Shown here: piece by piece, positions 36,334-44,301 of the stretch
Position numbering within the stretch: position 1 is the stretch's first letter
Layout: each line of letters begins with the position of its first letter
Assembly (NCBI RefSeq): GCF_029543245.1
Contig: NZ_JARQWV010000022.1
Span: forward strand, 37,891 to 101,890
Origin: Caulobacter endophyticus
GTDB lineage: Bacteria; Pseudomonadota; Alphaproteobacteria; Caulobacterales; Caulobacteraceae
Direction: 5' to 3'
Length of the DNA stretch: 64,000 nt
Position numbers and translations under genes: made by a program
Notes under the pieces: generated by a model
Told to the model about the DNA's origin: nothing
Seen by the model: only the letters and a program-made list of their open reading frames with translations
Database searches by the model: none

Positions 36334-38010
36334 ATGGACGCTGACGTCATCGTCGTCGGGGGCGGGCTGGCCGGGCTGGTGGCCGCCAACGAACTGGTCC
36401 AGGCGGGCAAGCGCGTGGCCCTGGTCGACCAGGAGAACGCCGCCAATCTGGGCGGGCAGGCCTTCTGGTCGTTCGGCGGCCTGTTCCTGGTGAACTCGCC
36501 CGAACAGCGGCGCCTGGGCATCCGCGACAGTCTCGACCTGGCCTGGCGCGACTGGCTGGGCAGCGCCGACTGGGATCGGCTGGACGGCCCGCTGCCGGAA
36601 GACGAATGGGCGATCCGTTGGGGCCGCGCCTATGTGGAGTTCGCCGCCGGCGGCAAGCGTGACTGGCTGCGCCGGCACGGGATCTCGCTGACCCCCATGG
36701 TGGGTTGGGCCGAGCGCGGCGCCGGACAGGCGCTGGGACACGGCAATTCGGTTCCGCGCTTCCACGTCGCCTGGGGTACGGGCACAGGCGTATCCGAGCC
36801 CTTCGCCGACCGAGCCCGCCAGGCCGCCGCCCGGGGGCTGCTGACCTTCCATCACCGTCATCGCGTCGACGCCCTGTTGGTGGAAGGCGGACGGGTGACC
36901 GGCGTCTCCGGTGGCGTTCTGGCCGCCGACGAGGCGCCGCGCGGGGCGCCCTCCAGCCGCAAAGTCGTCGGCGATTTCACCCTGAAGGCCGGCGCTGTCG
37001 TGCTGGCCACCGGCGGCATCGGCGGCAACCACGACCTGGTCCGCCGCTACTGGCCCGAGCGGCTGGGCAGGCCGCCGGCCAGCATGATCACCGGCGTGCC
37101 AGAATATGTGGACGGCCGGATGCTCGACATCGCCGCGGACGCGGGGGCGCGCCTCGTGAACCGCGACCGCATGTGGCACTATGTCGAGGGCGTCCAGAAC
37201 TGGGCCCCCATCTGGCCCAGGCACGCGATCCGCATCCTGCCGGGTCCCTCGTCGATGTGGTTCGACGCCCTGGGGCGGCGCCTGCCCTTCCCCGCCCTGC
37301 CCGGCTACGACACCATCGCCACCCTGCGCCACCTGCGCACGACGCCTGACCTGGCCGAGCACGACCACTCCTGGTTCATCGTCAGCCAGAAGATCCTGGA
37401 GAAGGAATTCGCCCTCTCCGGTTCCGAGCAGAACGGCGACATCACCAACCGCCGCCGCCTGTCGCTGCTGAAGTCGCGCCTGGGCAAGGGGGCGCCGCCG
37501 GAGGTCGACGCTTTCAAGCGCAACGGGGCCGACTTCGTGGTCTCGAGCAACCTCGAAGAGTTGGTCGGCAAGATGAACGCCTTGACCGCCGCGCCCCTGC
37601 TCGACCCGGCCCTGATCCGCCGCCAGATCGAGGATCGCGACGCCCAGATGTCCAACCCCTTCGCCAAGGATTTGCAGGTGATGGGCATCCACAACAGCCG
37701 GCGTTCCCTCGGCGACCGGCTGGCGCGCACGGCTAGCCCGCACCGGATCCTCGACCCGGCCGCCGGCCCGCTTATCGGGGTCAAGCTGCACATCCTGACG
37801 CGCAAGTCGCTGGGCGGCCTTCAGACCGACCTTGCGGGCCGGGTGCTGACGCCGGACGGTCTGGTGCTGGAGGGGCTCTATGCGGCCGGCGAGGCCTCGG
37901 GCTTCGGCGGCGGCGGCCTGCACGGCTACAACGCCCTGGAGGGCACCTTCCTGGGCGGCTGCATCTTCTCGGGGCTGGCCGCCGGCCGCGCCCTGGCCGG
38001 GGCGGTCTGA
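36334..38010 (+). CDS. FAD-binding dehydrogenase (fumarate reductase / ketosteroid dehydrogenase type)
   Basis: 558 residues. The N-terminal Rossmann motif DVIVVGGGLAGLVAANEL binds FAD, with a following GGQAFWSFGGLF. The second FAD contact GLYAAGEASGFGGGGLHGYN and the C-terminal TFLGGCIFSGLAAGRALAG are intact. The family includes 3-ketosteroid-delta1-dehydrogenase and flavocytochrome c-like enzymes that oxidise or reduce C-C bonds next to a carbonyl; the substrate here is not proven. GGGAGGGCAAGGA precedes the ATG. Two bases separate it from the BASS symporter gene, so they form an operon. Confidence 0.88.
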   Translation: MDADVIVVGGGLAGLVAANELVQAGKRVALVDQENAANLGGQAFWSFGGLFLVNSPEQRRLGIRDSLDLAWRDWLGSADWDRLDGPLPEDEWAIRWGRAYVEFAAGGKRDWLRRHGISLTPMVGWAERGAGQALGHGNSVPRFHVAWGTGTGVSEPFADRARQAAARGLLTFHHRHRVDALLVEGGRVTGVSGGVLAADEAPRGAPSSRKVVGDFTLKAGAVVLATGGIGGNHDLVRRYWPERLGRPPASMITGVPEYVDGRMLDIAADAGARLVNRDRMWHYVEGVQNWAPIWPRHAIRILPGPSSMWFDALGRRLPFPALPGYDTIATLRHLRTTPDLAEHDHSWFIVSQKILEKEFALSGSEQNGDITNRRRLSLLKSRLGKGAPPEVDAFKRNGADFVVSSNLEELVGKMNALTAAPLLDPALIRRQIEDRDAQMSNPFAKDLQVMGIHNSRRSLGDRLARTASPHRILDPAAGPLIGVKLHILTRKSLGGLQTDLAGRVLTPDGLVLEGLYAAGEASGFGGGGLHGYNALEGTFLGGCIFSGLAAGRALAGAV

Positions 38011-38012
38011 GC

Positions 38013-38918
38013 ATGGGCGCCGACGCCCTCGCCTCGCCGCTGACCACCGTGGCCCTTCCCGCCGCCCTGGGCCTCATCATGTTCGGCCTGGGCCTGAGCC
38101 TCACGCCGGCCGACTTCGCCCGCGTCGGCCGGCGGCCGCGCGCCGCCATGGTCGCCCTGGCTTGCCAGCTGCTGGTGCTGCCGGTGATGGGTTTTGGCCT
38201 CGCCCTGCTGTTTCGCCTGCCGCCAGAGACGGCGGTCGGCCTGATGCTGCTGGCGGCCTCGCCGGGCGGCACGGCGGCCAATCTCTACAGCCACCTCTTT
38301 CGCGGCGACGTGGCGCTGAACATCAGCCTGACTGCGATCAACTCGGTCCTGGCCGTCGTCACCCTGCCGATCGTCGTCAACCTGTCGGTGGCCTGGTTCC
38401 AGCCCGGCGAGCTTTCGGTCGGCCTGCGCTTTTCCAAGACCGTCGAGGTCTTCATGGTGGTGCTGGGGCCGGTGGCCCTGGGCATGCTGGTGCGCCGGCT
38501 GCGCCCGGGCTTTGCCGACGCCATGGACCGGCCGGTACGGATCGTGTCGGTGGCGTTCCTCACCCTGCTGATCGGCGCGGCCGTGGCGGGGAACCTGGCG
38601 ACGCTGAAGGACGAGGTGGTGGGGCTGGCCGGAGTCACGGTCGTCTTCTGCCTGCTCAGCCTGATGGTGGGCTTCGTGGTTCCGCGCCTGCTGCGCGTGG
38701 CCCGCGATCAGGCCATCGCCAGCGCCTTCGAGGTGGGGCTGCACAACGCCGCCCTGGCCATCGTTGTCGCCCAGTCTGTGCTGCAACGCCCCGAGATGAG
38801 CCTGCCCGCCGCGGTCTACGGCGTGCTGATGTTCCCGCTGGCGGCGGTGTTCGGGATCGTGCTGACGCGGACGGCGGGTGTGGTGCGTGATCCTCGTCCT
38901 TCGACGAGCTCAGGATGA
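38013..38918 (+). CDS. Bile acid:sodium symporter (BASS) family transporter
   Basis: 301 residues, about 9-10 membrane helices. Family motifs: IMFGLGLSLTPADFARVGRR near the N-terminus, LLAASPGGTAANLYSHLFRG (the substrate/Na+ crossover area) and EVGLHNAALAIVVAQSVL. Imports organic anions such as bile-acid-like or short keto acids with sodium. The last residues DPRPSTSSG are encoded by a dispersed repeat that also supplies the stop codon, so the native C-terminus may have been replaced. Partner of the FAD dehydrogenase gene. Confidence 0.9.
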   Translation: MGADALASPLTTVALPAALGLIMFGLGLSLTPADFARVGRRPRAAMVALACQLLVLPVMGFGLALLFRLPPETAVGLMLLAASPGGTAANLYSHLFRGDVALNISLTAINSVLAVVTLPIVVNLSVAWFQPGELSVGLRFSKTVEVFMVVLGPVALGMLVRRLRPGFADAMDRPVRIVSVAFLTLLIGAAVAGNLATLKDEVVGLAGVTVVFCLLSLMVGFVVPRLLRVARDQAIASAFEVGLHNAALAIVVAQSVLQRPEMSLPAAVYGVLMFPLAAVFGIVLTRTAGVVRDPRPSTSSG

Positions 38919-38922
38919 GGAT
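38890..38922. repeat. Short dispersed palindromic repeat fused to the BASS gene end
   Basis: An imperfect palindrome with CCTCGTCCTTCGACGAGCTC at its left half and AGGATGAGG at its right. Similar units are common in alphaproteobacterial intergenic DNA and give RPSTSSG-type protein tails when they enter a reading frame. Confidence 0.7.
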
Positions 38923-38942
38923 CAGGACCACAAGATGGGGTC

Positions 38943-39090
38943 GTCATCCCGGCCGCAGCGTAGCGGAGAGCCGGGACCCAGGGGCCCACGTAACGTGTTG
39001 GCCGTCGCCTGCGGCTGCTGCTTCGGCCGTACAAGCGGCGCCTGGGTCCCGGGTCTGCGGGCCGCTTCGCGCCCCTCCGCCCGGGATGAC
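38943..39090. repeat. Nested inverted repeat element
   Basis: Outer arms GTCATCCCGG (38943-38952) and CCGGGATGAC (39081-39090) and inner arms CCGGGACCCAGG (38971-38982) and CCTGGGTCCCGG (39041-39052) are all perfect inverted copies. It fills the 190-bp space between the convergent BASS and acyl-CoA ligase genes and can fold into one long hairpin. Probably a dispersed non-coding repeat that also ends transcription. Confidence 0.8.
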
Positions 39091-39108
39091 GATTATGGGG
39101 CGAAACTT

Positions 39109-40833
39109 CTACTTCAACTCCCGCCGCAGCACCTTGCCCACCGGCGTCTTCGGCAGCGGCTCGGACCGGAACACCACGATGCGCGGCACCTTGTAGGCGG
39201 TCAGGCGCTCGCGGCAGTGGGCGACCAGCGCCTCGGCCGTAAGCTCGGTGGAGCGCGGCACGACGACGATCTTGATGCGCTCGCCCTGAACCGGATCCGG
39301 CACGCCGACGGCGGCGACCTCCTCCACCAGCGGGTGGGCGGCGACCACGTCCTCGATCTCGCTGGGATAGACGTTGAAGCCCGAGACCAGGATCATCTCC
39401 TTCAGGCGGTCCAGCAGCTTCACGCGGCCGTCGGCCTGCATGACGCCGATGTCGCCGGTGGCCAGCCAGCCGTCGGCCGAGAGCACCTTGGCCGTCTCGT
39501 CGGGATGGTTCCAGTAGCCCTTCATGACCTGCGGCCCGCGCACGCACAGCTCGCCCGGCTCGTCGATCCCGCACCACGAGCCGTCGTCGCGGCGCATGCG
39601 GACTTCGGTCGACGGGACGGGCAGGCCGACCGTGCCGTCGAAGCCCATGGTTTCGGGATTGTCGATATCGACATAGCCGATGCAGACCACGGGTGAGCAT
39701 TCGGTCAGGCCATAGCCCTCGATCACCGGCGCGCCGGTGACGTCCTGCCATTCCTCGGCGACGCTGCGCTGTGTGGCCATGCCGCCGGCGATGGTCAGGC
39801 GCAGGTCCGAGAAGTCCCTGTTCCGGAACGCTTCGTTGTTCAGCAGGCTGGTGAAGAGCGTGTTCAGGCCCGTCAGGCCCGTGAAGCGCTCGTTGCGCAG
39901 CACCCACTCCACCCGCTTGGCGTCGCGCGGATTGGCGATCAGGATGTTGCGGCCGCCCACGCCGACGAACATCAGCAGGTTCGCGGTCAGCGAGAACACG
40001 TGATAGAGCGGCAGCATCGTGACGTTGCCGACGGCCTGGTCCTGCGGGATCTGGGTCATGATCCAGGCTCGGCCCTGCAAGACGTTGGCGATGATGTTGC
40101 GGTGGGTCAGCATGGCCCCCTTGGCCACCCCCGTCGTGCCACCGGTATATTGCAGGAAGGCCAGGTCTCCGGGCCGGATCTCCACCAGCGCCAGCTTCAG
40201 CCGCCGCGCCTTGCGCATCACGGCCGGCCAGCGCAGCGCGCCGGGCAGCCGCCACCTCGGGACGAGCTTCTCGACGTGACGCATCATGGCGTTGACCGCC
40301 ACGCCCTTGGCCGGGGCCATCATGTCGCCCATCGCCGTGACCACGACCTGGCGGATCGCCGTGCCCTCGACGGCCTGCTCCAGCGTGTGGGCGAACATCT
40401 CCATGGCCACGATCGCCACCGCGCCGCTGTCCTCCAGCTGATGGTGCAGCTCGCGCGGCGTGTAGAGCGGGTTGACGTTGACCACCACGGCGCCGGCCAT
40501 CAGCGTGCCGAACAGCGCCACCGGATACTGCAGGCAGTTGGGCATCATCAACGCCACGCGCTCGCCCTGCCGCACGCCGACCGATTGCAGCCAGGCCGCG
40601 AAGGCTTTCGCCTCGGCGAGCGCCCGGCCGTAGCTGACGCCCGTGCCCAGACTGACGAAGCCCGTGCGATCGGCGTAGCGGCTTGCGTCGGCCTCGAACA
40701 GCTCGCCGACCGAGCGCCACAGGGCCAGCTCGTCGTCGATCGTAGCCGGCACGTCGGCGCGGTAGCTGCGGGTCCAGAAACGCTCGGCCCACAGGCGGTC
40801 GGCGTCGGCGGCGTGGGTCTGGGCGTCCGTCAT
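39109..40833 (-). CDS. Long-chain fatty-acid--CoA ligase (AMP-binding)
   Basis: 574 residues, ANL superfamily. P-loop-like motif QYTGGTTGVAKGAMLTHRN, the A5/A8 regions GYGLTECSPVV and GDIGVMQADGRVKLLDRLKE, and the C-terminal catalytic Lys in LPKTPVGKVLRREL. Activates a fatty or other carboxylic acid to its CoA thioester through an acyl-AMP. The start at 40833 overlaps the thiolase stop by 4 bp; a longer frame continues upstream through that gene and is not real. Last gene of the lipid operon. Confidence 0.93.
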   Translation of the reverse strand: MTDAQTHAADADRLWAERFWTRSYRADVPATIDDELALWRSVGELFEADASRYADRTGFVSLGTGVSYGRALAEAKAFAAWLQSVGVRQGERVALMMPNCLQYPVALFGTLMAGAVVVNVNPLYTPRELHHQLEDSGAVAIVAMEMFAHTLEQAVEGTAIRQVVVTAMGDMMAPAKGVAVNAMMRHVEKLVPRWRLPGALRWPAVMRKARRLKLALVEIRPGDLAFLQYTGGTTGVAKGAMLTHRNIIANVLQGRAWIMTQIPQDQAVGNVTMLPLYHVFSLTANLLMFVGVGGRNILIANPRDAKRVEWVLRNERFTGLTGLNTLFTSLLNNEAFRNRDFSDLRLTIAGGMATQRSVAEEWQDVTGAPVIEGYGLTECSPVVCIGYVDIDNPETMGFDGTVGLPVPSTEVRMRRDDGSWCGIDEPGELCVRGPQVMKGYWNHPDETAKVLSADGWLATGDIGVMQADGRVKLLDRLKEMILVSGFNVYPSEIEDVVAAHPLVEEVAAVGVPDPVQGERIKIVVVPRSTELTAEALVAHCRERLTAYKVPRIVVFRSEPLPKTPVGKVLRRELK

Positions 40834-42116
40834 TTCTCGAGCACCGCCACCACGCCCTGGCCGCCCGCGGCGCAGATCGAGATCAGCCCCCGGCCGCCGC
40901 CCTTGCGGTCCAGCATGGTCGCCAGGTGGGCCAGGATCCGCCCGCCGGTGGCCGCGAACGGGTGGCCAGCGGCGAGCGAGCTGCCGTGGACGTTCAGCTT
41001 CTCCCGGTCGATGGCGCCGGGCGCGCGATCCAGGCCCAGCCGCTTGCGGGCGTAGTCGTCGTCCTCCCAGGCCTTCAGCGTGCACAGCACCTGGGCGGCG
41101 AAGGCCTCGTGGATCTCGTAGTAGTCGAAGTCCTGCAAGGACAGGCCCAGCTTGCCCAGCATGCGCGGCACGGCGTAGGCCGGGGCCATCAGCAGACCCT
41201 CGTCGCCCTTGACGAAGTCGACCGCCGCCGTCTCGCCGGCCCGCAAGTAAGCCAGCACCGGCAGGCCTCGCGCCTTGGCCCACTCCTCGCTGGCCAGCAG
41301 CACCGTCGAGGCGCCGTCGGTCAGGGGCGTGGAGTTGGCTGCCGTCAGGGTGCCGTGCTCGCGGTCGAACACCGGCTTCATCGTGGCGATCTTAGCCGGG
41401 TCGATGTCGGGCCGCAGGTTGTTGTCGCGCTTGAGGCCTCGGAACGGGACCACCAGGCTGTCGAACAGGCCGTCGGCATAGGCCTTGGCCATCCGCTGAT
41501 GGCTACGCACGGCCAGGGCGTCCTGCTCGGCGCGCGGGATGTTCCAATGCTTGGCCATCACCTCGCAGCTTTCGCCCATGGACAGGCCCGTGCGCGGCTC
41601 GGCGTTGCGCGGCGGCTCGGGCCTGAACGGGGCGGTCAGCCCCGCGCCGAGCAGCGCCTTGATCTTGCCGCCGTTGGTCTTTTCGCGATTGGCCGCCAGC
41701 AGCGCCTTGCGGAAGCCCTCGTTCAGCGCGATCGGTGCGTCCGAGGTGGTGTCGACGCCGCCCGCGACGCCGACGTCGATCTGGCCCAGGGCGATCTTGT
41801 TGGCCACCAGGATCGCCGCCTCCAGCCCGGTGCCGCAGGCCTGGACGACGTCATAGGTCGGGGTGTCGTGGCCGATCGTGGTCGAGAGCAGCGCCTCGCG
41901 GGTCAGGGCGATGTCGCGCGAGTGCTTGAGCACGGCGCCCGCCGCCACCTCGCCCAGCCGCAGGCCGTGCAGGTTGAAGCGGTCGGCCAGGCCCTGCAGG
42001 GCGGCCGTCAGCATCTCCTGGTTGGAGGCGTCGGCGTAGGCGGTGTTGGAGCGCGCGAACGGTATGCGGCTGCCGCCGAGGATGGCGACGCGCCGGGGCG
42101 CTGGCAGGGTCAGCAT
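40830..42116 (-). CDS. fadI: Acetyl-CoA C-acyltransferase (thiolase, FadI-like)
   Basis: 428 residues. Nucleophilic Cys in VVQACGTGLEAAI, His in YYEIHEAFAAQ, GHP loop SLAAGHPFAATGGR and second Cys in LISICAAGGQGV. Catalyses the last, thiolytic step of beta-oxidation, releasing acetyl-CoA. Start at 42116, with AGGA 7 bp upstream; the gene overlaps the MaoC-like gene by 7 bp. The length and the GHPFAATGGR form point to the FadI branch rather than the smaller PhaA type. Confidence 0.92.
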   Translation of the reverse strand: MLTLPAPRRVAILGGSRIPFARSNTAYADASNQEMLTAALQGLADRFNLHGLRLGEVAAGAVLKHSRDIALTREALLSTTIGHDTPTYDVVQACGTGLEAAILVANKIALGQIDVGVAGGVDTTSDAPIALNEGFRKALLAANREKTNGGKIKALLGAGLTAPFRPEPPRNAEPRTGLSMGESCEVMAKHWNIPRAEQDALAVRSHQRMAKAYADGLFDSLVVPFRGLKRDNNLRPDIDPAKIATMKPVFDREHGTLTAANSTPLTDGASTVLLASEEWAKARGLPVLAYLRAGETAAVDFVKGDEGLLMAPAYAVPRMLGKLGLSLQDFDYYEIHEAFAAQVLCTLKAWEDDDYARKRLGLDRAPGAIDREKLNVHGSSLAAGHPFAATGGRILAHLATMLDRKGGGRGLISICAAGGQGVVAVLEK

Positions 42117-42970
42117 GAAGGGTCCTGTGACTTGAGGCTCAGGCGGCCGCGCAGGTGGGTGCGCGCGCCCTGGGCGTCCTTGATTTCGAAAGCACGCTCG
42201 GCCCCGTCGGGACCGGCGAGCAGCTGGATCTCGCCGGGCAGGAACACCGGCGCGCGGAAGGCGACCTCGATCTCGCCGGCTTGCACCGGCCGGCCGGCAG
42301 TCAGCGCCGCCACGGCCCGGGCCTTGACCCACATGCCATGGGCGATGGCGCGCCTGAAGCCGAACAGTTTCGCCCCGAGCGCCGAGGTGTGGATCGGGTT
42401 GGCGTCGCCCGACACCTTGGCGTAGCGCCGTCCCAGGTCGGCCGGCAGCGTCCAGCGCTCGACCGGCGCGTCGGCCGGGCCGCCGTCGAGGATCGGGGCG
42501 ACATCGCCCCGCCCCGGCCCGCCCAGGCGCAGGTAGACGCTGGTTCCCTCCCAGACCGCCTGGCCGTCGCGGCGGGCCGTGGTCTCCAGCGAGAAGGCCT
42601 GGCCCTTGTCGTGGGCGAGCAGGCGCCCCGTCCGCACGGCGATCGCCAGCCGGTCGCCGGCTTTCAGCGGCGCATGCTGCACGATGCGGTTGGACAGGTG
42701 CACCAGCCCCATCACCGGATAAGGAAAGTCAGCCGCCAGCATCAGCCGCATCTGCAACGGAAAGGCCAGGATGTGGGGAAAGGTCAGCGGGACCCCGGCG
42801 CCCGGCGCAAAGCCGCACACCTGGGCGTAGGCGTCGATGGCCTCGCACCGCAGCCACACCCCGCCCGCCTCCAGCGTTACATCCGGAAACGTCCCGCCTC
42901 GGCGCAGCAGGCCCCGCAGGACCCCGCCCGCCAGGGCCAGGGCCGAGACCGGCTCGGCCATGTCGGTCAT
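42110..42970 (-). CDS. MaoC-like acyl-CoA dehydratase/hydratase
   Basis: 286 residues, two hot-dog folds. The C-terminal fold carries the hydratase 2 signature area VSGDANPIHTSALGAKLFGF with the catalytic Asp and His, then AIAHGMW. Hydrates a 2-enoyl-CoA. Start at 42970, two bases after the FabG stop; MAEPVSAL at 42961 is an alternative. Sits between the reductase and the thiolase, where an enoyl-CoA hydratase is needed. Confidence 0.88.
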   Translation of the reverse strand: MTDMAEPVSALALAGGVLRGLLRRGGTFPDVTLEAGGVWLRCEAIDAYAQVCGFAPGAGVPLTFPHILAFPLQMRLMLAADFPYPVMGLVHLSNRIVQHAPLKAGDRLAIAVRTGRLLAHDKGQAFSLETTARRDGQAVWEGTSVYLRLGGPGRGDVAPILDGGPADAPVERWTLPADLGRRYAKVSGDANPIHTSALGAKLFGFRRAIAHGMWVKARAVAALTAGRPVQAGEIEVAFRAPVFLPGEIQLLAGPDGAERAFEIKDAQGARTHLRGRLSLKSQDPSC

Positions 42971-42972
42971 GG

Positions 42973-44301
42973 TCAGGCCCCGAGCAGGCTCTGGCCGCAG
43001 ACGCGGACCACCTGGCCGTTGACGCCGCCGCTGGCCGGGTGGGCCAGCCAGGCGATGGTCTCGGCCACGTCGACCGGGCTGCCGCCCTGCCCCATGCTGT
43101 TCATCCGTCGGCCCGCCTCGCGGATGGCGAAGGGGATGGCGGCGGTCATGCGGGTCTCGATGAAGCCCGGCGCAACGGCGTTGATCGTCACGCCATCGCC
43201 CAGGCCGTCGCGGGCTAGACGCCGAACGGCGCCGATCCAGCCGGCCTTGGACAGGGCGTAGTTGGTCTGGCCCATGTTGCCGGCCACGCCGCTCAGCGAC
43301 GACACCGCCACGATCCGGCCGTTGCGGCGGATCGCGCCGGCCTCGACCAGCGTGCGGGTCAGGGCCAGCGGCGCACCCAGGTTCACGGCCATGACGCTGT
43401 CCCACTCGCGGACGTCCATCCGGGCCAGGGTGCGATCGCGGGTAATGCCGGCGTTGTGCACCACCACGTCGAAGCCGCCCGCCGCCCGCGCCGCCGTCAC
43501 CAGGGCGTCGCCGGCCTCGGGCGCGGTGATGTCGAGGCCCAGCGGGCGAACGCCCAGCTCTCCGGCCAGCCCTTCGAGATCCTCGCGCGCGGCAGGCACG
43601 TCCAGCGCCGTCACCCGGGCGCCCTCGGCCGCGAACAGCCGCACGATCGCCTCGCCGATCCCGCGCGAGGCGCCGGTGACCAGCACGTGCCGGCCGGCGT
43701 GGCCCAGCCTGGCATCGCCCGTCACGCCGGGCTGAGCCACCCGCACCACCTGGCCCGACACATAGGCCGAGCGCGGCGAGAGCAGGAAGTCGAGCGTGCT
43801 GGCCGCGGCGTCCTCGTCGCCGGGGGCGACATAGAGCAGTTGCACCCCGATCCCGCGCCGAGCCTCCTTGGCCAGGGAGCGGACGAACCCCTCCAGCCCG
43901 CGCTGGATGGCCTCGGCCTCGGCGCTGCCCGCCTGTTCCGGCGGCGTGCCGATCACCACGATCCGGCCGTGCTCGGCCACCGAGCGCACCGTCTTGTGGA
44001 AGAAGCCGTACAGCGCCTTGGCCGAGGCCACGTCCACGCAGTCCGACGCGTCGAACACCAGCGCGCCGTAGCGCTCCTCGGCCGACCAGCGGCGGTGCAG
44101 CGGCGCGCCCGAGACGGCGGCGACACGCTCCAGCACCGGGCCCATCCGGCCGCCGCCGGCCGACTCCAGCAGAAGCGGGTGCAGGGCGACGGCGCCCGCC
44201 TCGGCGCGCCGTTGCAGCGGCGCGGGCTTGGGCAGCCCCAGGGCCCCGACCATCCAGCCGCCCAAGCCGCTGTTGGCGAACTCCAGGTAACGGTCGGTCA
44301 T
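42973..44301 (-). CDS. High-molecular-weight FabG-type 3-oxoacyl reductase / 3-hydroxyacyl dehydrogenase
   Basis: 442 residues, twice the size of ordinary SDRs. The N-terminal half (about 1-200) is a degenerate Rossmann-like domain; the C-terminal half is a full SDR with GASRGIGEAIVRLF, NAGI, Ser in VSSLSGVAGN and YxxxK in TNYALSKAG. HMwFabG proteins are found in acyl-CoA pathways and act on long-chain CoA substrates. It overlaps fadE by 4 bp, so its probable role is 3-hydroxyacyl-CoA oxidation in this beta-oxidation operon (inference). Confidence 0.9.
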   Translation of the reverse strand: MTDRYLEFANSGLGGWMVGALGLPKPAPLQRRAEAGAVALHPLLLESAGGGRMGPVLERVAAVSGAPLHRRWSAEERYGALVFDASDCVDVASAKALYGFFHKTVRSVAEHGRIVVIGTPPEQAGSAEAEAIQRGLEGFVRSLAKEARRGIGVQLLYVAPGDEDAAASTLDFLLSPRSAYVSGQVVRVAQPGVTGDARLGHAGRHVLVTGASRGIGEAIVRLFAAEGARVTALDVPAAREDLEGLAGELGVRPLGLDITAPEAGDALVTAARAAGGFDVVVHNAGITRDRTLARMDVREWDSVMAVNLGAPLALTRTLVEAGAIRRNGRIVAVSSLSGVAGNMGQTNYALSKAGWIGAVRRLARDGLGDGVTINAVAPGFIETRMTAAIPFAIREAGRRMNSMGQGGSPVDVAETIAWLAHPASGGVNGQVVRVCGQSLLGA

